Shown piece by piece: positions 11,150-22,682 of a stretch of DNA of 64,000 bases. Each line of letters opens with the position of its first letter. Within the stretch, counting starts at the first letter, position 1. This DNA comes from Rhynchospora pubera (lineage: Eukaryota; Streptophyta; Magnoliopsida; Poales; Cyperaceae): contig CM051460.1 of NCBI GenBank assembly GCA_028095005.1, positions 20,693,501 through 20,757,500 of the forward strand, written 5' to 3'. Position numbers and translations under genes: made by a program. The notes beneath the pieces are model-generated. The model had not been told where the DNA came from. It saw only the letters and a program-made list of their open reading frames with translations, and did no database searches.

Positions 11150-12047
11150 GTGATTAATATTATATTATTATCTATTATATAATTGATAGATACAGAAATT
11201 ATAATTATGGCCTCGAATTAACCAATAAATTAATATTAATAAGATTAAGCTAAAAAAAGTTAATTAGCAGCTTCGAATATAAAGCTTTGGTCTCATTCTT
11301 TGATTCTTTGACAAAATGCAATCTCCAAGTCTGTTTACTGATAACCTAACAGAAACTTAATTCACGATAAACATGAGGAAAAGGGGTAGGCAAAAAAGCA
11401 CCTGAAAGGAAAGAGATTTGAAATCTAGTGACGGGACGAGAGAAGAGCTCCAGGGGGCAAGTACACGTGACCAAGCGGCGTGCGCAAGGCGAGTGCTTCG
11501 GGTGATCGCCTGATTGAGCTCGTCCATCACTAAAGCATTAGTCTCTCCATTACCTAGTGTGCAATAGACTCAGTATCGACGCTAGAGAGACTGAGAGAGT
11601 TGACATGGCACTTTGAATGGCAGAGGCCCAGTAAGAATCGATTCTGTTAGTGATATAGTTTAGAATTTTTTAGAGGGATTGCTTCCAAATCGTTTACTTT
11701 TATACATGTAACAGTTTTTTATCCATGTACCTATCTATATATACCTGTTGTACTTGCATCAAGTCTGATTGCTTAAGGCTTAATTTTACAATACTGATAA
11801 AAAATGGTAGGGCCGTAGCCCGTAGGGACAAGGAAGAAGGGGTTACAGGAGTTTTAAAGAGAATAAATAAAGCTTTAAATGCTATAGAAATTTCATTGTC
11901 TGTTAACCCTTATCAGTTTTTTTTCCATAAAGTTTCCTTTGAACAGATTCTTTTTTCATGACGTTACCATGGTCTATGCTAACATGCATGCTCCAGTTAA
12001 CTGTTAAATGGTCTCCTCTCTTCTCTTCACTGTTAGCAAGCACTAGC
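11150..12047. other. 3' flank of the unit B CNL gene
   Basis: Bases 11,160-11,290 match 31,405-31,510 downstream of the unit C CNL gene. Bases 11,290-11,900 are unit-B-specific and include a GC-richer stretch (11,420-11,640) I cannot assign. The stretch 11,920-12,047 matches the unit C region just 3' of the stop codon and is probably 3' UTR. Confidence 0.5.
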
Positions 12048-12690
12048 CTATATTCTTCTGTGGGAGCTCTCGCCTGAAGTAATTTGTAAAACAAATCAAA
12101 TACATTCACAGAGCTAATTTGAGTTTGATTTTCTTAAAACATTCCGATGGAATGAAACAAACCAAAAAACAGAACATGCATAGAAGAAGACAGAAATATA
12201 GTATTATGAAATGAATACCTTGATTACTACCAGGAGTAGAACAAATGTGCTTTTGATCAATCCAGACAGAAAAGACATGCTTAATCTTCATTCGGTCTGG
12301 ACTTTGCAAATCCTCAAACTGCTTACTAAACAAAGGGCAATCATTAATGCTCAAAAAATGAAGAGCATTTGGCAGCCCTTTGCGTGGCAAGAATACAAAT
12401 GAGTGACAACCAGATATCTCCAATCTTGTAAGCGATTTTAAGTTCCTAAGTTCCGGCAAGAATTCAAGGTTTTTACAATCTCGAATCTCTAAATCTTCTA
12501 ATGCTTTGAGAGTTTCCAATCCCCCTGGCAACTCAACAAGCTTTGGGCAATCTATGATACAAAGATAAGTTATGCGAAGAGGTATCCAATCATGAGGCAG
12601 CTTGGTGAGTTTATCACAATGGCTTATTTCAAGACTTTGTAAAGAATCGAGTATTTTTGGTAAATCATAAGGTAAGGTATTCAATGATAG
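12048..12690 (-). pseudogene. CNL pseudogene B, C-terminal LRR part and exon 3
   Basis: This part encodes the last leucine-rich repeats (LPKILDSLQSLEISHCDKLT... through FSVWIDQKH) and then NQ at the CAAG|GTATTC donor (exon 2 ends 12,219). Exon 3 would add GESSHRRI and a stop at 12,048. It is cut off from the rest of the gene by the Copia element at 12,691. Confidence 0.88.
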
Positions 12691-13032
12691 TGTTAACAGT
12701 GCACTCGGCTATTGTCATCAGATACGATTGAAAGGGGTGCCAGAAGATATGCCGAAGATATACAACATATAAAGGAAAGAAGATAGCGTATAGTATTGAA
12801 TTTGTATTTGTCTTGGATACCTTTTATGATTGTTTTATTTCCAAGGAAGAAAAACGGATATTACTTTCTATGTGTAGACTAGATACCATTTTTATTTCCT
12901 CCCTGATTACTTAACAGAAAAAAGTCTGTATGTAAAGAATGTATGAAACAATTTACTGATTAATACAACAAGGGAGGGAAGGGTGTTTTCAGGGAGTCGT
13001 GTGTTCTGTGTTCAGTCTATGCTTTCCTGACA
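12691..13032 (+). repeat. Copia 5' LTR (342 bp)
   Basis: It begins TGTTAACAGTGCACTCGG and ends CTTTCCTGACA. A TATAAA box is at 12,768-12,773 and is the likely U3 promoter. It appears identical to 17,609-17,950. Confidence 0.95.
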
Positions 13033-13044
13033 TGGTATCAGAGC
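13033..13044 (+). promoter_or_regulatory. Copia primer-binding site
   Basis: TGGTATCAGAGC directly follows the 5' LTR. It is complementary to the 3' end of plant initiator tRNA-Met, the usual primer for plant Copia elements. Confidence 0.92.
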
Positions 13045-13099
13045 ATCGTATCGAATCTGGTGCTTGAAATCCTTCTTCTACCTTTAACCAAGTTCCGTA

Positions 13100-16000
13100 A
13101 TGTCAGACCCACAAGATCCAAGCAATAACTCCACCGCTGTTCTCATTGAGCAGATGGCCAAGATGTTAACTCAAATGGCAGCCATGCAAACAACTGCCAT
13201 GGCCAATCCTCAAGCTATGCAGATCGTACCACAACCTGCAGCACCTGAAAACAATATTCAACTTAGTCATGTTGATGTGAAGTTTGATGGTACTAATTAC
13301 TCATACTGGTGTCAAGCAGTAGAGATGTACATCGGCAGCCGAGATAAACTGAAACATATCACAGGAGATCCGGCCCCACCTCCTGATGTTACTTCGATAG
13401 CATATAAGAGATGGGCGACTGATGATGTTGCAGTAAAGCAGTACATCATCACCTCCCTGGAACCAAAGCTAAGAGGCCGATATATTGGCTTCCCAACAGC
13501 CAAAGACGTGTGGCAGGCCCTTGCTGCTACATACTATGATGAGAATGATGAGGCCCAAGTGTATGCTCTTAATCGGCAAGTCATGCGTGTCAGACAGGAA
13601 GGCCGGCTACTCGAGGAATACTATGGCGAGCTTCAAGGTCTATGGCAAGATATCGACTTCCGATGTCCAAATCCCATGGAGCATGCCGTGGATATTAACA
13701 AATTCAATGTGTTTATCCAAAAGATGCGAGTTTACCACTTTCTTGATGGGCTTGATGATGCACTCGATGCCGTGCGAGCACAAGTTGTCAGGCTGAAACC
13801 TTTCCCTTCGGTTCAGGAGGCTTATGGGCTTGTGCGAAGGGAGGCGAGTCGTCAACACATCATGATAAAGGCTGACAATGATTCGACTCCTATGGCTATG
13901 GTCTCCAAGGGCTACAAGTCTGGTAAGGCGCCTGACTTTCAAAACAGAACTAATACCTATACTGACAAAACCAAATTGAAGTGTTCCAAGTGTGGCAAGA
14001 GTCGGCACACAAGGGACAACTGCTTTGAAATCATAGGATATCCCGATTGGTGGAAGGGAAACCGCAATAAGAATGAGGAACGAGCCAAGGCCATGACCAC
14101 CTCTGGTGTTGCACTCGATGCCCAGCCAAGTCAACAGGCAGTGCCGCTCCAACCAAACCCTCACGCTGCCACTAATCTTGACGATTCTCCAGAGGAGGCA
14201 GATCATGCAGGTAACAATAGGATTCTTGATAATACACAGGGACGATGTCATTTAAGTATGAATACAGAGAATAAAGGATGGATTATTGATTCGGGTGCGA
14301 CCGACCATATGACACATGACATAACTGATTTAATGCACATGATAGTCCCATGTAAAACTGGTATTCTTAATGCTAACGGGGATCTTCACCCAGTAACAGC
14401 TGCAGGAGAAGTTATGATATCCGATTATATTAGATTGAAACATACTCTTGTTGTTCCCTCCCTCACAACAAAACTGATATCGGTTAGTAAATTAACAAAG
14501 GATCAAAATTGCACTGTACTTTTGTTCCCTGACCATTGTATATTCCAGGACACTCTTACGAAAAGGATAATTGGCCATGGTACTAGAAGAGATGGGTTGT
14601 ATTATCTGGATGGCCTCAGCTGTGGCAACAACTATGCTGTAAAAGGAGCTAATTTATGTAGTGATGAAATTTTGTTATGGCACAAAAGATTGGGACATCC
14701 ATCTTTTGGTTATATGGAAAAATTGTTACCTCATTTATTTTTAAACTGTAACTCTAAAGATTTTATTTGTGAGACTTGTATCAAATCCAAGAGTCATAGA
14801 ACAACTTACCATACCAGTTTGAATAAATGTGCACATCCTTTTGATTTGATACATACAGATGTCTGGGGACCATCACCGATTACTGCTAAATCTAGTTGTA
14901 AATGGTATATTTCCTTTGTTGATGATTGCACTAGGATGGTTTGGCTCTATTTATTAAAATCAAAAGATGAAGTTGTTAAAACAGTTCAAAATTTCCATGC
15001 GCTAGTACAAACTCAATTTGGTAAAGGAATAAAAATTATAAGGAGTGACAATGGCACAGAATTTGTGAATAGATCTTTGGAGAAATTTTTTAAGGAACAT
15101 GGCATCATTCATGAAACTACTTGTGTAGGCACACCGCAACAGAATGGGATAGCTGAATGGAAAAATAGACACCTCCTTGAAATGACTAGATCATTGCTCA
15201 TTGAAAATAAGGTACCACCTGTTTTTTGGGATAATGCATTGTCATATGCCGTGTACTTATCCAATCGGATTCCCACCAGTGTACACAAGTTTAAAACTCC
15301 AATTCAAGTTTTTAGCTCTCATATAAATTTGCCATCTGTTCTTAACTTACCACCAAAAATCTTTGGCTGTGTGGCTTACATCCATTTACAAAAACAATTT
15401 CGTACCAAATTAGAACCACGAGCAGAAAAATGTGTGTTCTTAGGTATTGGAAACAATCAAAAGGGTTATAAGTGCTACAATCCACAAAACAAAAAATTCT
15501 ACACAACCAAAGATATTACTTTTGTGGAATATGAACCTTTTTTTCAATCTAACCAAGCTCGAGTTCAGGGGGAGCATCAAGAAAATGAACTGAACTTGGT
15601 AGATCAGGCCAGCATAAATGTTTTTTTATCTGATTTTTTATCGGGTCCACTAGAAGGAGACTCAGCCGTTTTAGAGGAAACTGATGAAGCATGTCATGTT
15701 TCGTCTGAGATGGAGGATACGGTTATAGAGGAGGCGGTAAACCCAGTGATAAACCAGGACACAAACCAAGCGCATGGGTTGGACTCAAATACAGAACCAT
15801 CTCGCAACATGGAACCAGGCCAACTTGAGTGTGAATTGGAACAAACTACAACAGGCCAAGATAGCGCAAGAAATGATGAGGTATGTAATTTGGATACTCA
15901 ATATAAACTTCCTCCACGTACCAACCGTGGTAAACCCCCGAAAAAATATATTCCAGAGGATGGAACCAGTAGAGAAATAAAGTACCCAATTGCTAATTTC

Positions 16001-17614
16001 ACCTCAACAAAAGGACTGTCAAAACCAGTACAACAGTTCGTGAAGTGCATGTCTTCGGTTAGTGTACCAGAGAAAGTTGAAGATGCTCTTAGAAGTGAAA
16101 AGTGGACTGAAGCAATGACAGTTGAAATGGAGGCTCTTCAAAAGAATGGTACATGGGAAATAGTAGACCTACCGCCAGGAAAAAGAACTGTAGGTTGTAA
16201 ATGGGTTTACTCAATTAAGTACAATGCAGAAGGAAAAATTGAAAGGTATAAGGCAAGGTTAGTAGCAAAAGGGTATACACAGACATATGGAGTAGATTTT
16301 CAAGAAACCTTTTCTCCTGTTGCAAAACTAAAATCTGTTCGAGTTTTATTATCTCTTGCAGCTAACTTTGACTGGCCACTACATCAGTTTGATGTCAAAA
16401 ATGCATTCCTGCATGGTGATTTAGAGGAAGAGATCTATATGGAGCTTCCACCGGGCTATGAACAGACCAGACCGAAGACCAAAGTGTGCAGGCTTAAAAA
16501 AGCTTTGTATGGATTGAAACAATCACCAAGGGCGTGGTTCGGGAGGTTCTGTAAGGCGATGAAAAATTATGGGTATACTCAAGGTGATTCTGATCATACC
16601 ATGTTTTTCAAAAGACAGGAAGGTAAAATCTCAATCCTTATCATTTATGTAGATGACATGATCATAACTGGTAATGATAATACAGGAATTGCAGAACTTG
16701 AGAGAAAACTATCAAGCGAATTTGAAATGAAAAATTTAGGAGGTTTGAAATATTTCCTAGGAATTGAGGTAACAAGGAAAAAAGGGTGTATATTTCTCTC
16801 TCAGAGAAAATATACTCTTGATCTGTTGGCTGCAACTGGAATGTTAGATTGTAAACCAGCCAGTACACCTATGGAACAGAATGTGAAGTTTGAGATTTGT
16901 CCAGACCAATGTCCCACAAATAAAGACAAATATCAACGGTTAGTTGGAAAGTTGATATATTTGTCACACACAAGACCAGACATAGCATATGCAGTGGGAA
17001 TAGTTAGTCAATTTATGCATAATCCTACTGAAGAGCACATGGGGGCAGTCACAAGGATCTTGCGCTATCTCAAGGCTACACCTGGTAAAGGGATTAAATT
17101 TGAGAAAAGGGGACACATAAGAATTGAGGGATATACTGATGCAGATTGGGCAGGAAATATCATGGATAGAAAGTCAACAGCTGGTTACTTCACGTTTGTT
17201 GGTGGTAATCTAGTAACTTGGAGAAGCAAAAAACAAAATGTAGTTGCACTTTCAAGTGCCGAAGCAGAGTTTAGAGGTATGGTAAAAGGAATATGTGAGC
17301 TATTGTGGCTAAAGAAGTTGATGACTGAATTGGGATTGAAGGTTCAGAATGAAATGAATTTGTATTGTGACAATAAAGCTGCTATCGCTATATCTCATAA
17401 CCCTGTACAACACGACAGAACAAAACACATAGAGGTAGATAGACATTTTATTAAAGAAAAACTTGATGCTAACATTATTGCTCTACCGTTTGTTAGATCC
17501 TCTGAACAGGTGGCAGATATTTTAACCAAAGCGGTGGCAATTAATCCTTTTGAAGAATCGCTGAAGAAAATCGGCATGACAGATATCTATGTACCTCGTG
17601 AGGGGGAGTGTTAA
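13100..17614 (+). CDS. Copia Gag-Pol polyprotein, 1,504 aa
   Basis: One uninterrupted frame encodes all functions in Copia order. Gag (UBN2-type) is about residues 50-280, with a CX2CX4HX4C zinc knuckle at about 294-307. The aspartic protease has DSG at 397-399. The integrase has an HHCC zinc-binding region at about 525-565 and a catalytic triad D587, D650, E686 (DD35E spacing). Reverse transcriptase runs from about 1,017 with YVDD at 1,183-1,186. RNase H has YTDADW at about 1,345. The integrase reads AEWKNR where AERKNR is usual, a possible activity-affecting change. The polypurine tract is inside the coding sequence and the TAA stop lies 4-6 bp inside the 3' LTR. The ATG at 13,100 is the first in frame after the primer site. 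Confidence 0.95.
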   Translation: MSDPQDPSNNSTAVLIEQMAKMLTQMAAMQTTAMANPQAMQIVPQPAAPENNIQLSHVDVKFDGTNYSYWCQAVEMYIGSRDKLKHITGDPAPPPDVTSIAYKRWATDDVAVKQYIITSLEPKLRGRYIGFPTAKDVWQALAATYYDENDEAQVYALNRQVMRVRQEGRLLEEYYGELQGLWQDIDFRCPNPMEHAVDINKFNVFIQKMRVYHFLDGLDDALDAVRAQVVRLKPFPSVQEAYGLVRREASRQHIMIKADNDSTPMAMVSKGYKSGKAPDFQNRTNTYTDKTKLKCSKCGKSRHTRDNCFEIIGYPDWWKGNRNKNEERAKAMTTSGVALDAQPSQQAVPLQPNPHAATNLDDSPEEADHAGNNRILDNTQGRCHLSMNTENKGWIIDSGATDHMTHDITDLMHMIVPCKTGILNANGDLHPVTAAGEVMISDYIRLKHTLVVPSLTTKLISVSKLTKDQNCTVLLFPDHCIFQDTLTKRIIGHGTRRDGLYYLDGLSCGNNYAVKGANLCSDEILLWHKRLGHPSFGYMEKLLPHLFLNCNSKDFICETCIKSKSHRTTYHTSLNKCAHPFDLIHTDVWGPSPITAKSSCKWYISFVDDCTRMVWLYLLKSKDEVVKTVQNFHALVQTQFGKGIKIIRSDNGTEFVNRSLEKFFKEHGIIHETTCVGTPQQNGIAEWKNRHLLEMTRSLLIENKVPPVFWDNALSYAVYLSNRIPTSVHKFKTPIQVFSSHINLPSVLNLPPKIFGCVAYIHLQKQFRTKLEPRAEKCVFLGIGNNQKGYKCYNPQNKKFYTTKDITFVEYEPFFQSNQARVQGEHQENELNLVDQASINVFLSDFLSGPLEGDSAVLEETDEACHVSSEMEDTVIEEAVNPVINQDTNQAHGLDSNTEPSRNMEPGQLECELEQTTTGQDSARNDEVCNLDTQYKLPPRTNRGKPPKKYIPEDGTSREIKYPIANFTSTKGLSKPVQQFVKCMSSVSVPEKVEDALRSEKWTEAMTVEMEALQKNGTWEIVDLPPGKRTVGCKWVYSIKYNAEGKIERYKARLVAKGYTQTYGVDFQETFSPVAKLKSVRVLLSLAANFDWPLHQFDVKNAFLHGDLEEEIYMELPPGYEQTRPKTKVCRLKKALYGLKQSPRAWFGRFCKAMKNYGYTQGDSDHTMFFKRQEGKISILIIYVDDMIITGNDNTGIAELERKLSSEFEMKNLGGLKYFLGIEVTRKKGCIFLSQRKYTLDLLAATGMLDCKPASTPMEQNVKFEICPDQCPTNKDKYQRLVGKLIYLSHTRPDIAYAVGIVSQFMHNPTEEHMGAVTRILRYLKATPGKGIKFEKRGHIRIEGYTDADWAGNIMDRKSTAGYFTFVGGNLVTWRSKKQNVVALSSAEAEFRGMVKGICELLWLKKLMTELGLKVQNEMNLYCDNKAAIAISHNPVQHDRTKHIEVDRHFIKEKLDANIIALPFVRSSEQVADILTKAVAINPFEESLKKIGMTDIYVPREGEC
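17600..17608 (+). promoter_or_regulatory. Copia polypurine tract
   Basis: GAGGGGGAG lies immediately before the 3' LTR, the expected plus-strand primer. It also encodes the last Glu-Gly-Glu of the polyprotein. Confidence 0.88.
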
Positions 17615-17950
17615 CAGTGCACTCGGCTATTGTCATCAGATACGATTGAAAGGGGTGCCAGAAGATATGCCGAAGATATACAACATATAAAGGAAAGAAG
17701 ATAGCGTATAGTATTGAATTTGTATTTGTCTTGGATACCTTTTATGATTGTTTTATTTCCAAGGAAGAAAAACGGATATTACTTTCTATGTGTAGACTAG
17801 ATACCATTTTTATTTCCTCCCTGATTACTTAACAGAAAAAAGTCTGTATGTAAAGAATGTATGAAACAATTTACTGATTAATACAACAAGGGAGGGAAGG
17901 GTGTTTTCAGGGAGTCGTGTGTTCTGTGTTCAGTCTATGCTTTCCTGACA
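17609..17950 (+). repeat. Copia 3' LTR (342 bp)
   Basis: Same length as the 5' LTR and, by eye, the same sequence throughout. TATAAA is at 17,686-17,691. Its first six bases complete the polyprotein frame. Confidence 0.95.
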
Positions 17951-20467
17951 GATAGCTTACTAAGGGTTAGGTAAAAAAGCGAAGAGAGGCAGGGCCATGA
18001 CTTCCAAATCCAATTGTCACATGCAACTACTTTCAGGTATTTGAGGGAAGGGTACCTAGGTAGCCCAACAAATGCAGGTAAATTTTCTACTGTCAGCTTT
18101 GCTAGTGTGGGGAAGTTGTGCGTGAGTTGCTGGAGGTTGGTACAGTCCTTCAGAATCAATTCATTGAGATGAAATAAATTGCAATTCTCACTTGCCGACC
18201 ATTTGTTGACAATAGACATGTCCTCAAAAACTAGCTTCTTTAAAGATGGAAAACATATTGGATTGCTACCACAAAATGCACAATTTATAGATTCTAAGTT
18301 ATGCATTCTTTTTATATGCAGATTGTAGCTGAGGTAAATTTCCCAGAGCTGGAAGCATAAGGCAATTGGTGCAATCAACTAGAAAAATTGAATGCAAGTT
18401 AGATAAGTCTACCGATTCTAACCAAGAAGGAAGAAGCTTACCAGGATAGCCTACTATATTAAGTTCTTTAATTCTGCTACTGGGCTTTAAATTTTCCAAA
18501 ATCAACTCTGTTCTTTCATTGCTATGTCCCTCCAACCTTTTATCCCTCCAAATAAACTCCAGCCTTTTAATATGTTTCTTCTCTTGTAAATTTGCTTTTG
18601 TAGCATCATCAGGGTTCTCGACAAGATCTGAGTTTGATATTGACAACTCCCCTTGGAGGTCATTCAGGTTCCTTAACTCACTTATACCACAGAGTTTTTT
18701 TATGCTAACTACAAACCGGGATAACACTTGAAGATTAGTTAGCCTTCCTATTTTTGGTGGCATAGACATCAAAACTTCGTAGGGTGGTGTCCTTTGGTTG
18801 ACATTTTCGTATAAATCTAGATGCAAATCAAGGTGTCGAAGTTGCAGGAGATTCTTAGTCTTATTTGGTAAGTTTCTTAGAAAACGACAATTTCTAAGAC
18901 CCAATGTTTGTAGATTGTAAAGGTTACTAATTGACTTTGGAAGTTCTTTGATGTTTGAATTTTGGAGTTGGAGGTAACGAAGATGTTTCAAATCTCCAAT
19001 ATTTTTTGGTAAAGGATCAACATTACAATAGCTTAGATCTAAAGTCCGAAGTCTTCCTAAGCTATTTATAAGATCTGTAGTTATCTTTAGATAATCATTA
19101 AGTAAGATGTGACCGCCGATGACTAAGAGCGTATATAAGCCCTTGCAGTTATAGATTTTAGCAAATGGGTCTTGTGTACCTTGAAGCCCCTCATTTGTCA
19201 AGACAATTGACATATGCCTGATAGTGTTAGATAGGTTATATGCAACACTCCTTAGCTGAGATGTGTTGTGCACTTCATGAATCACATTAGGAATGCTATA
19301 CTCATAGTGATCTCTATTAAGGTCAATCCTTTTTTGTTGAAAAAATGACCGTTGTACAACCAATAAAAAATTGTACTTCCTATATCCTCTAAGCTTTGCT
19401 CATCTTTCTTCCCAATAAAATTTTGTGCCATCCATAATTGAACTATCCAATCCTTTTCAAATTGCATATCTTTAGGGATTATTGAGCAGTATGCTAAACA
19501 AAGAATTAGATTTACGGGATTTTGAGAGATACTCAACCTCATAAAGCTGATAAATTCGTTTCTTTCTTCTAGAAAGGTATATCCCTCACCCCAATTTAGA
19601 ATTATCGTACCCCATTTCTCTCTATCATGCTCTCGATGAAGTTGATAACCTAAATTGATCGCCCTCTCAGGAATTCCCCCACATTTTCTAAAAATTTCAT
19701 CCCTTAATTCAATTAGTTGTGTGCATCCATGTCTGTCATCGCAAGTAGCATATAGGTTGACTATAATAGCAATCGTATTCCGATAGATGTTTAAGGTGGT
19801 AGGAAGGAAATGTTGAAACCGTGTCTGCTACCAATCTATTCCTTGTAGTTACAACAATAACACTTCTAGGTGCTCCTTTGTACAAGGATCGAATCAATTT
19901 CTCCCATTCATGTGGCTTCTCATTCCAAAAATCATCTAACACAAGCAAATATCTCTTTCCTTCGAGCTTCTTTTGTATACGTTTTTGTAGAATATCCAAA
20001 TTATTGTCAGCAGACGGCAGCTCATCCATTGATTCCAAAATCATACGAGTCACCTTCTCGAGGTCAAACTCATATGAGACATGAACCCATAGTCTCATGT
20101 CATAAAACGATGTTCTTTCGTCATTGTAGATTAGTTGAGCCAGAGTTATTTTTCCGATTCTACCCATCCCATGTATGGCAAATGTTGACAATTTGGATTC
20201 CCCAAATTGCAAATCACCATATCGAATGAGCTCATTTAATATCTTGTTCTTTTCATCCTCTCTCCCAACAACAATGCGAGATGGAGGAAGTGAAGAGGTT
20301 TTCTCGCCTCTATTTCTTTCGGAAGGTTCATAATTGACATTCAGACCAAAGTCTATCCGCCGTTGGAAAACATTACTCATCTTCGATGACACTTTATTTA
20401 TCATGTGGGACATTTTATGCCGATAATGGTTCCTTTTGGGATTAAGAATGGATATCCTATGGCGCAA
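17951..20467 (-). pseudogene. CNL pseudogene B, NB-ARC and LRR part of exon 2
   Basis: It starts after a TTACAG acceptor with LRHRIS. The NB-ARC domain carries P-loop GMGRIGKIT, RNBS-A WVHVSYEFDL, kinase-2 LLVLDDFW and RNBS-B VIVVTTR. After the first frameshift the frame continues through KCGGIPERAINLG (GLPLA position) and CLAYCSIIPKDMQFEKDWIV (winged-helix region). After the second it continues through about a dozen LRRs (LRTLDLSYCNVDPLPKNIG...). After the third it runs to LSKLS at the Copia junction. The residues are about three-quarters identical to unit C by eye. Confidence 0.9.
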
Positions 20468-22260
20468 CTGTAACGAAAATTATGATTTGTTAAGAAGATG
20501 AAAGACTTTAATTGTAATACATGAGTTAATGCAAATTAATTTAGGCCACATCTATATACTTTAGATATTTTAGTTTTCTCGAATAGCATAAAAGAATTTT
20601 GTCAGAAAAAAAAACTTATATATTGTTGTTGTACACATATATACTTGTGAAGAATAGAAAGGTGAAGATGATGACTCCAATGTTTGACATCAATGTAGTG
20701 GCATTCGGTGCCTGTGTAGGTTTTGAAATAACACAATTCCCTTATAATTAAAGGACTCGACGGTGGTGTTTTATCGTGCTATATAGTTAAGATTTATTTT
20801 TTATTTTAATAGAGTAACAAATTTTGTAAATATAATTATAAATTTGATTTTATAGTAGTGTACGAACTTTTTTACAATATTTATGTAAAAATATAGGCTC
20901 TAATAAAAAATCCTTTTTCTTAACATGGGATTTCATTTCAATTCATTTCGTTGAAAAATTACTGACCAAAATGAACGAATTTGGCATTATTTGATTGGAA
21001 TTCTCATCTAATTATATCTAACAAAATTCTGTGAAATCAATTGAATTGAAATAAAATGATATAAAGTCCCACATAAAAATTATTTTGATCAGGGCCATAG
21101 TGATTTTTTACATTATTTGGATCTCATACCCACTTGTTATAAAATCATCCATGGAAAAGTTATATAAACAATTGCAACTAGGGATGTAAATAATTTTTAT
21201 ATCAACTATGAACCATTAATTTATGCACGCGATATGATCTGATATGTGGTCTAGATGTAGATTTTATATAAAAGATAAGATCATTTGGTAAAAAAAGAAA
21301 AAAAAAAGTCGAGATGATGTTTAAACAATTTATTTTAGGACGTGGCCGTCGCCACCTCTGCCTCCTCCGAGTCGCTATTGCGTCTGCCTTTCTCTGAGTC
21401 GGCGACTCTGCATCCTCCATCAAGAACCCGAGATCTGCATCAGAAGTCATACACCTCCTCTGCTGCTCCTCCCGCTCTTTCTCTCTGGTTCGATTTTTTT
21501 TCCTTTTTTTTTTTTTTTTGTCTCACGCGTTTGATTTGAAGAGATGAATAGGAAGTTTGCAAAAAGGTCCCTATAAATATCATAATCTATTTATTCTCTC
21601 TAATCACACAACCATGTCTTTTTGCCGCTCTGAATCTCATCTCTCTTCGAAGCATTCAAATTGATCCTAGCAATTGCATCTTCAGTCATATCCTGCGACA
21701 CTGAGTCTGGAATGCATCCAATCCATGATGTTAAGCATCCTGGTGGCTTTTTCGCGCATCAATTCGCTTAAGTCATCCTATAAGATGATGTTGAGCACCC
21801 GATGACCAATTCTGTTTTTTCCATCAATCACTCAAGTCATTTAACTGTTTTGATCGTTCGATGGTGGACAACATATGGAAACTTTACATGCCAAGTCATG
21901 TTCAGTTTGAGAGAGGATGTTACACAATATCTTGATTTTTTATAATTATAGTAATTTACGATTATGCAATCAATCAGATTTTATTTTAATATTTAGAATA
22001 TTTAAAATTTGATTTTGATTTATGTTTCCTTGTTAATTAGATTTTGTATATTCTATATATGTACGACTCAATACCAGTTATCAAAAATCACTTCTGTTAT
22101 AAAAAAAACTATTACTGAGTTCATATACATGTTGATTAATAATTACGATACTAACGAGTTTTTGCTATCAGTTGTTACAGCAATTATCAAATCGATCGGT
22201 AGCTTCGCTGATATTATGTCATAGTTGCTTTACTTGAAAAAAAATAAAATCAGCAAGTAC
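20468..22260 (-). other. Intron 1 of CNL pseudogene B (1.79 kb)
   Basis: Bounded by a GT donor at 22,260 and AG acceptor at 20,469-20,468. It includes a partial MITE at about 20,930-21,104 (CATGGGATTTCATTTCAATT...GATCAGGGCCAT), related to the element in an intron at 58,301-58,496. It also has a CTCCTCCGAGTCG-rich patch at 21,340-21,480. Sequence near exon 2 matches the same position in unit C; sequence near exon 1 does not. Confidence 0.7.
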
Positions 22261-22548
22261 CTCAGGAGAATAGACCAAATTCCGACGTTGAAGTTCAGTG
22301 GAGTGCTCGTCCAGCAAGTCTATTGCATCATAACCAACATCCCTCAGTTCATCAAGCCAAAGCTTGAGAGGTTCTGAGGGATTAGTCGTCTCGGGATCAT
22401 TGAGGGTTGCCCTAATCATAGCTACATTACTTTTGAGAACTTCAAGCTCATTTTGGAGGTTGTTTTCCAATCTCATCTCTTCGATAATAAAATTTGCAGC
22501 GATTTGAAACACAACTTGGAGAAAAGCCGAAGAAGCCATTTCTGCCAT
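22261..22548 (-). pseudogene. CNL pseudogene B, exon 1 (Rx-type coiled coil)
   Basis: 96 codons begin MAEMASSAFLQVVFQIAANF and contain WLDELRDVGYDAIDLLDE. The latter is the Rx_N-type signature in which the usual EDVVD core reads LRDVGYDAIDLLDE. It ends at GAG|GTACTT in phase 0, matching the phase of exon 2. The start codon, frame and donor are all intact. About 90% of residues match exon 1 of unit C. Confidence 0.88.
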
Positions 22549-22682
22549 TCACTCAGAGAGGAATCAATTTGCAATCAGAGGGAGAGACAAGATTGATAGA
22601 GAGAGTGTTTTCAGAGTTGGAGAATTGGCCGTGTATCTACCTTTTACGAAGTTGCAAACATTATAAGATCACACTTGGGGAG

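Larger units (their letters stand above)
12686..17955 (+). mobile_element. Complete Ty1/Copia LTR retrotransposon with 5-bp target duplication
   Basis: The element spans 12,691-17,950 (5,260 bp) between direct duplications GATAG (12,686-12,690 and 17,951-17,955). It has two 342-bp LTRs starting TG and ending CA, a primer-binding site, one polyprotein frame and a purine tract. I found no difference between the LTRs on reading them side by side, which means a very recent insertion. It lies antisense inside an LRR exon. The paralogous site in unit C (GATAG at 32,271-32,275) is empty. All parts needed for transposition are present at sequence level; activity is not shown. Confidence 0.96.
12048..22548 (-). 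pseudogene. CC-NB-LRR (CNL) resistance pseudogene, unit B
   Basis: Gene model by comparison with unit C: exon 1 22,548-22,261; exon 2 20,467-12,219 (interrupted by Copia at 12,691-17,950); exon 3 12,073-12,048. Splice sites are intact: GAG|GTACTT donor, TTACAG acceptor, CAAG|GTATTC donor, TTCAG acceptor. Four lesions are visible. A 1-nt deletion lies near 19,765 in the RNBS-C region, another near 19,357, and a 2-nt deletion near 18,325 in the LRRs. The fourth is the retrotransposon. The P-loop is also altered, with Ile in place of the first Thr after GK. Removing the element and one 5-bp duplication keeps the LRR frame, so Copia was not needed to disable the gene and may be later than the frameshifts. 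Confidence 0.92.

Noticed and set aside
13640..14251. 203-codon minus-strand frame inside the Copia gag region
   Set aside because: Antisense shadow of the polyprotein with no family resemblance.
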